Source of the DNA: Heliocidaris tuberculata
Lineage: Eukaryota; Echinodermata; Echinoidea; Camarodonta; Echinometridae
NCBI GenBank assembly: GCA_025618425.1
Contig: CM046836.1
Location: forward strand, 22,549,981-22,613,980
Reading direction: 5' to 3'
Length of the DNA stretch: 64,000 bases
The position numbers and the translations under genes were made by a program. Positions 13,801 to 22,161 of this stretch are shown here, in pieces (within the stretch, counting starts at the first letter, position 1; every line of letters starts with the position of its first letter). The notes under the pieces are model-generated. The model searched no databases. It was not told the DNA's origin and saw only the letters and a list, made by a program, of their open reading frames with translations.

Positions 13801-16800
13801 AAGAGTCCCTGAATCAGGTAATCTAGCAAATATAAGAAAATTAAATTTTGCTTAGAGAAATTTTGTTGTCTGTTTGTGACTGCTGCAACAGTGAATGTTG
13901 GACACAGTCCCACATAGGCAAGGGCCTAGTATGAGTGGGTATTACCGAACGCGTACAGTTAAGCGCATAAAATGGCTTTCATACGCGTGGGACTACGTGT
14001 ATGTTCTCCACACTATTGAAACAAAGAACATGGTACAAGATCATAAAATGAGGCAAAAATAATTTGTGTAATATCTTAGGAACTGCTTTCTGGTCACCCC
14101 CATTTGTCACCCCGTTGGCCCCAAATTGGGGAAGGTTGTGTCTTTTTCCCATAGGTTTCACACGTTCAGAAATACAATACCTTTTTCAAGGGACCAAAAC
14201 CCCTTGTCGTTGGGAAAGGGTTCGCTCCGAAGGGAATATCGTATTAGATATCTACGTTGTCTTTTTCAAATTCCACCAACTTCTTTTTCTGTAGGACTTT
14301 AAGCATTCATTATCTAAGTTTGACAGATATTCGTTTGATATTTTATTTGCTATCGTTGATTTTCTGTAAAGTGTTCGGAAATAGGATCCACTACCATACT
14401 CCAGACTAGCTTTTACGGGTGAATAGGCTTCAATAGCTTTTGTGTGTATCACTATATCAGCGGGCCTTTTTCCAGTCTAGATCATTCATACATGAGAGGA
14501 AAATAATTATTTAAAATTTCACTTTCAATTCTGAATCCCCAAATTTGTGGCAAAGTAAGAGTTGAAGAGTCCCTGAATCAGGTAATCTAGCAAATTTTAA
14601 ATCTTGCTTAGAGCAATTTTGTTGTCTGTTTTTGACTGCTGCAACATCTAATATTAGACTCCATAGACTACATACAGAAGAATTATGGGAGAAAGGCTGT
14701 TCCTTGAATGTGATAGAATGTCGTTGTTTAAAGTCCTTGATGCAATTCCGATTGTTGTTTCCTAAGCAATTATCATTAATCTCTTTTTTTCTAAGTTGTA
14801 GATTGAGCAAACCCAAACAAGGAAAAGTTAAGCAATCTGCATAACATGGAAAAAAAGAGAACAGAAACTTGTTCACACTTTATAGGGAGTTTTAAATTGT
14901 GATGGGGGGCAGGGAGGGGGCTGCTCAGGGGGATGCAGTGCAGGTGACAAAATGAGCAGGAATGATAGGTTCATATATATAAGTTGCTGGAATGAGGACA
15001 ACATCTCTAATTATCCATTGTCCGGGGGGTGGGGGGGGGGGGGTATGTCTCATTGAGGCCTGTATGTAGCATCTGAAAAAAGGGTATCAAATTCCCTAGT
15101 AGTGATGAGAAAAGATCCTCGAAAAGGGTAGGAAATTTGACCGTACGTACATGTACCATTCGGGAGCCGGTCAAGAGCAGCGCATCTAAAAATCTTGCTG
15201 CGGATATTTTTTATGAATCAAAAGAGGTTCTTTCCTATTCTTTCAATGAAAACATCATTCTGTAATGTGTTCTAAAGTAAATATTTGTCTTTAACGCTTC
15301 ATTTTTGGCAAAAAAGGGCCAAGAAGAACCAATCCTCGAATAGGGTGAACATGTACTGTACACTGTACAATACTATGCAAAAACTTTAAAAGGATCTATG
15401 ATTCAGAAATTTTTGGCGGGTTTCCCTGAATAGGGTATCAAAAACTTCTCGACTTAAATCCTTGTTTAGGGTGCTTTTCAGAAAGTTATGGACGCGGATG
15501 CTGTACAGGCATCAATGAGACATACCCCCCGGGGGTAAGTGCCCCCTGGCCCATTTGGCTATGCCATTGATAGTACCATTCTATCATTTTCTGCTGTTTT
15601 ATACCGTGATTGCAGTACTAATGTACACTTCTCTGTTCTCTGCCATTCTAGTACACTTACGTAACCTGAGTTTGCTTCATGCTTTAATGTTTTCTTCCTT
15701 GTCATTGGGTTCCTCTTATAGACCATTCTCCCTTCTAATGTACCTTCTAAAATTATTTTCCAAAAGATTCTGATGTCTCTATGACCAAAGTATTTACCGG
15801 TAACTTGTTTTTTCTTTGACTATAATCATATCAGAGTAGTCTGTTGCAGTTCTGCAACATTTTGTTGTTATTCATTGGTTTCTACATCTTGGCTAAGGAC
15901 CTTGACTGTGTGATTATTCGTAATACAGTGGAACCTCATTATAAAGAACACTGTTATAAGACTTATAACAAACTTTCATTATAAAAGGTAATTTTTCCAA
16001 TCCCACTTCTTTGTATTCTATTGTTTTTTTTCGCCCAGATACATAACAAGGTTTTGTTATAAAGAGGTAATTACCTTGGTACCAAGTAATTTGTTATAAC
16101 GAGGTTTCCACTGTACATGTACATGTACCTGTAACATTCAAAGAGACATCGCACTCTGTGATAATTCATGTGTGTACTAGATCTTTACAATCATTAACCC
16201 ATTGATTACTAAGTCCAAGATAACTAGTGCTGGGTGCTATGGAAAATTATGTGTTTTTAAATCAAATCATGTTGAACAGGTTAATATTATGATGGCTTTA
16301 GCCACGGAAGTAAAACATCCTGTTACTTTTGTGTCCAAGTCCCATGACATTATTTCTCTCCACTTTTTTGTAAGTTACCCAAATATCTGGTATGTGGATT
16401 TACTCCATGGACTTCCTGTACCTTGACTGTGAAAAACTGAGAATTAGGCTGGGAAGTTTCTGGTACACAGGGCTTGAAATTAATAGTTGCCTGGGTGCCA
16501 TTGAGCTCCAAAAGCCCTGATAAGCCAGGCAAGCAACCTGTAATTTCTGCCTTTGTTGCCGGGGTGGAAAATACAAAATTCTCACTGTTATTCATACACA
16601 TGTAGGCCCATTTCATATGAACTTGTGCAGGTCACTGTAGATGACCACCAAACTTGTTTCATTGCATTCTCCATCATCAGTTGTCACAATCCATGCAGCT
16701 AAGAATCACCTGTAAATGTAAGACTTGCTGAATGCGAAAAAGTCTGATTAAAGTTTTTGATCATCAATGTACTTTAGGGTAGACCAAAAGCTTAAGTCTC

Positions 16801-19800
16801 ACTCTCTCCGTATCGTCGGTTGTTCCAGTGAAACTACGTCTGGCTCCACTAACCTCCATACATATGGGGAGGTCAACAAATGTCAGTTAAAATTAATAAA
16901 TGATAAGATTTCCCATAACAGATGATTATTTCTGTCTAACTTTAGGGTTACTCATTTCATTGTCAATCTCCCTTTTTTTGTCACACTTCAGCTAATACAT
17001 GTACATACATGTTTGTATACTGCACTATGATATTCTTCAATATATAAATTTCAGTTTTTTGTAGTGCGTTTTTTATTGGAAATACATGTATGTTAGAAAT
17101 ATGTGAGGAATTCTCCCTTCTAAAGAATTGACTACATGTACATTATCAAGTCATATTGTTTAAAAAAGTTATATATTTTGCCTTCTGGCTTTCCTTTTCA
17201 CGTTGCTAGAACGTGTGCCAGATACTAATAGGAGAGCCAAAATATTGGAAAACCTGAAAAAGACATACTGAAGGAGTTTCCATGTAGAATGTGTCACAAT
17301 TCGCTTACACCTGACTTAGTACTTTCTAATTCATGTGTGTACAAATCTTGCACGCAGCGAAACTCGTGGCCCACTGGAAATTACTCAGAAATTGCTGCGA
17401 GACATTGGAAAGCATTCAGTCAGGGTTTTGGTGTGCATTATGCAAGACCTGTTGGTCTTAAAAGTGGAGTTCATTCTTAGTGATTGATAACATCTGTTAT
17501 TTGGGAAATAAGAAAACAGTCAAATTCCCAATGAGAAGCCATGATTATGTGTCTTTAAAGTCTGTTAATTTTATGTGCATTGATATGTGAAAGGTTTGTT
17601 ATGTCTGATACTGTGTCTGATATTAATGATATTACTGTATCTTTCGATGATCCTTCTAAATTATTTCAACCTTGTACCTGTGTTTGTAATTAAGAGAGAG
17701 GGAATATATCATTTATTGATTCCATAACTATGAGCACCTTTCTCTCACAGTCAGCCTGTATTTGCTTGTAGTAAACACTTAAGAACTCAAATCAAAGCAT
17801 CATGCATATATACATCTTCTGCTGCATTCATTTTTCATTTTGTTTTCATGCTTCTCTTTCCCCTTCCTTTACCACATCCATGACCTGCGTGCAGCTGACG
17901 ATGTTGGCTTTGAAACCTCCGTCTACAACCACACTGCCTGTAAAATGCCCAATTTGGCGCGGCTTGCTCAGCAGAGCGTGACCGTACGTAACGCATACAC
18001 CTCCGTCAGCAGCTGTTCGCCAAGTCGCTCCGTGATCCTGACAGGTATGCCGCAGCACCAGAACGGGATGTACGGACTTCACCACCAGGAGAACCACTTT
18101 ATGTCGTTTGATACTGTGAAAAGTTTGCCCCTTCTTCTAGCACCCTATGGCATCCACACAGGTTAGTTTCTGAGGTTGACGACTTATTTTGTTTGTTAGT
18201 ACATGTAGAGCATTGCTCAGTTTATTTTGTGCTTTATAAATTTATTTTTATGATTATATTCATTGTTAATGCATTGAAGACTTAAAGACCCGAGATGACT
18301 ATGGCTGAGGTCCATGGAAAATGTTTTAAAAATAATAAAATCAAATCATGGTTAACAGGGTTTTTGGCACCAATCTCTGTTTTTTCCCACATAGAGGAAA
18401 AAGAAATGCTAGAAAAAAGCTTACAAAGACATTGGCCGGAATTCACAAACTTAAGGTGATTTCAATTTAGACCATGGTTTATAAGAATGCAGATTTCGTG
18501 GTATAAATACGCTTGATTTAGCATGTACATGTACACTTAATAAGATCCAATAATGAACACGCGGCGGTCGCACGTGGTTGGCAAAAGCGCTAAATTCACG
18601 CTTTTTGCCATGGTTCAGACCATGGTTTATTTAAATTAATTTAAATAAACCATGGTCTGAATTTACATAAACCATGGTCTGAACCATGGCAACAAGCGTG
18701 AATTTAGCGCTTAAATTGCCAACCACGTGCGACCGGCACACGTTCATTATTGGATCTTTTTAAGTGTACACGCTAAATCAAGCGTATTTATACCACAAAA
18801 TCTGCATAAACCATGGTCTGAATTGAAACTACCTTTGTGAATTCCGGCCAATGTCTGTGAGTAGCCAGTAGTTTGCAAATGCAGTAGGGTTTGAGTACAA
18901 CTATGCAACAGAAATAGCTACTAACTACTGTCAAACCGGAAACTTTTGTGCGCATTTGATGTTTGCAAATTTCGCCAGTGGTTCAGATTTGTGAAAGTTT
19001 CATGCCGCGAAATCAATGAGTCATAAGTGACACAATACTAAATTTGTTCAATCTTGCAAGTTTCTTGCTTTGAAAATGGCTGTCGTGTACAATTCACGAA
19101 AATTTCATATTGCGATCGTTTCTGGTTTTACAACTTTAAAAAATTTAATTTTAGTAAGTTTTCTTTATACATGTACATCTACTTGTAATCATGTTCCGAA
19201 ACTAATAATCAATGATAGGAGACAGTACACCAACAAGAAATAAAGAGTGTTTGGTTGCTTGTTTCCTTTTGGTAATGAAATTGCCTTTTGAAGATTTCTT
19301 ATACTTAATACACATGTATGGATCAGTGTAAACATCATACAGTTGAATTAGGGGTTTTAATTTTGTGTTTTATTGTTAAATGTGGATTTAAATATAGTCC
19401 ATGGGAACAAGCTTCACAATGTATGTACATGTACATGTACCTGCCTCTGTTTTATGAAGAAGAATTTTTTGTAACTTTGATACTTCTAGTAGGCCATTTT
19501 CATTCCTGGGCTGAATTACCTCCTACTGCATGGAAAGGGTCTTTACCATTCAATGAAATCATTCTTTTCCCCCTCAAATTCTTATAGGTATGATTGGTAA
19601 GAAGCATGTTGGCCCAACATACGTCTACAAGTTTGACTTTGAGAGGGACAGCGACACTCTCAACATGCTCCAGTGTGCCAGGAACATTACCCAGATGAAA
19701 CTCTATGTCAGAGAATTCTTTGCACAGCAGAACAGAACAAGGTATAAATCATAGATGACTTACACAATGACTGCAATATATTTTTTGCAAGGATAGGCAT

Positions 19801-22122
19801 ATTGGCACATTTTTGCGAGGAGGGGGGTGGGGGATGATGCCCTTTGCCCGAATATCAAGTTTCCATTTTTTTGGACAAAAGTTTTTACACTTTTTGGACA
19901 CTTTATTCGGGCACCTGGCTGCCCAAATATGAGGTCGTGGTTGCCAGAGTATCAGAAATTAAAAAATCCTCCGCCTCCCCCCCCCCCCCCCCCCCTCATC
20001 TCGTATGCCTATGTTTGTAAGGCTGAAAATTTATGCAAAACTGATGCGGAAATGTTTGGCTAAAAAAGGCACATGACACAAGTAGAAAAATGTTTCAAAC
20101 ACCATTCTGCACAAGTTGAATACATGAATATTGAGCAGGGCCATATACTCTCCATTTTCCTAGGGGTCTGAAGCAAAATATTTGGGATTTATGTGCACAA
20201 GGCCCCTGCTTACATTTTGACGCTTCAGGAGGTCCCATTTTTAGTCACATGAAATACAGAGCAGACTATTTGCATCTCTTTTAAATAAAATGAATTATCT
20301 GTGATTTGAATTTTTAGATATTGTGACTTGATTTTAACCTCGTTCATTTATGTGTGCATGAGACTGCATAATTTCTGTGATTTAATTTGACTAAAAGTTA
20401 ACATTCTTTTCCAAATTTTTTGTGAATCTTATTAATGTTTCACTCTCAGCCCATTTATGCTGTACATGGGGTTCAACGATGCTCATCGATGCGGTGGCAG
20501 GTACGGGGAGTTCTGTGAGAAATTTGGCAATGGCCAAGAGGGTATGGGAATTATAGAAGATTGGAAACCTGTGTACTATGATCCCAAGGATGTAGAGGTG
20601 CCATACTTTCTGCCCGATACCTTGACAACTAGAATCGACATTACCAAGCAGTATACATCACTCAGCAGACTTGATGCAGGTAAACCGCTTTAGCTTCTTA
20701 AAGAGAAGATTGAGTTCTGGTAAAGGTGAAAATTAATTTGTGAACTCTCTCATTCTTTTTCTGTCAGTTTGGAAAAAACATCTTAGTAAAAGGATTGCTC
20801 TTCAAATGCCCTCATATTTGAAATGTAATGAGAATAACTGAAGTGTTTAGACAAAATTTTCATGCCGCATGTGTGTGCAGTCTCATACACTGTATACCCA
20901 TTTCATTGTGCTGTGCATCTGCGTTCAGTGAGATTGGGTAAATTTCTTATCATTAGCTCATCCAGATGAGCTTATGCTGTGGCGAGGCGTCCGTCGTCCG
21001 TCGTCCGTCCGTCCGTCGTCCGTCCGTCGTCCGTCCGTCCGTCCGTCCGTCCGTCCTTCGTCTGTGGTCCGTCCACAATTTCAAAATGCTTCTTCTTCGC
21101 CATTTCTTACCCGATTTTAATTCCGTTTGCTTTATATGATAGCACTAGGTGGGGGATTCGAAACTTCTACACAGAATTTTGAAACTCATTAAATATGCTA
21201 ATTTATGCGCATTTCTCAAAAATCACAAAAATTGCTTCTTCTTCCTCATTTATTGACCGATTTCGATTTTTTTTGTTCCATCTGAAAGACTTTCATGAGG
21301 TTCATTGAACTTCTACACAGAATTTTGAAATTTTGTCTACAAAATTAATTATGCTAATTTATGCGATATTTATTCAAAAATCACAAAAATTGCTTCTTCT
21401 TCCTCATTTATTGACCGATTTCAATTTTTTTTTTTCATCTGAAAGACTTTCATGAGGTTCATTGAACTTCTTCACAGAATTTTGAAATTTTGTCAAGAAA
21501 ATTATTTATGCTAATTTATGCGAAATTTATTTGAAAAATCATGAAAATTGCTTTTTCCTCATTTATTGACCGATTTTGATTTTTTTTTTGGTTCCATCTT
21601 AAAGACTTTCATGGGGTTCATTGAACTTCTACACAGAATTTTGAAATTTTGTCTAGTAAATAATTTATGCTAATTTATGCAAAATTATGCTTCATTTCAA
21701 GTTTCTCTTTCACCCAGTAAAACTATTACAATTTACCTGGAGTCGTGCAACTTGAGTTGATTGTGAATTTCCAGACTTTCATTCATATCTACATGTCACT
21801 GTCTCTTTCCAACACCACATTTAGCCACATTTGCAATAGGCTCTTCATCATCTGTACATGCATTTAACCAATACATATACATTTCGTGTATTCATTACAG
21901 TCTCAACTCAGTTCAAAGTACAAATTGCGTGAATTTCTTTGCTGGATGCCGGATGAGCGCCACATCATTGATGTGCTAGTTTTGATGATTCCAAAACCTC
22001 ACTGTCTACCCCAATAGTTGTGTAGACTTCCCTAACCTTTTCCATTGGCTTTGAGACTCTTCCTTGTACAATCTTAATAATAGCATAACCAAAGGTCATC
22101 TTATCTTTAGCCCTAAGAAAGT

Positions 22123-22161
<39 letters not shown>

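Noticed and set aside
16350..16616. 88-codon minus-strand ORF with Gly/Pro/Leu pattern
   Set aside because: It gives no match to a family I know and has overlapping alternatives in another frame. I cannot support it as an exon.
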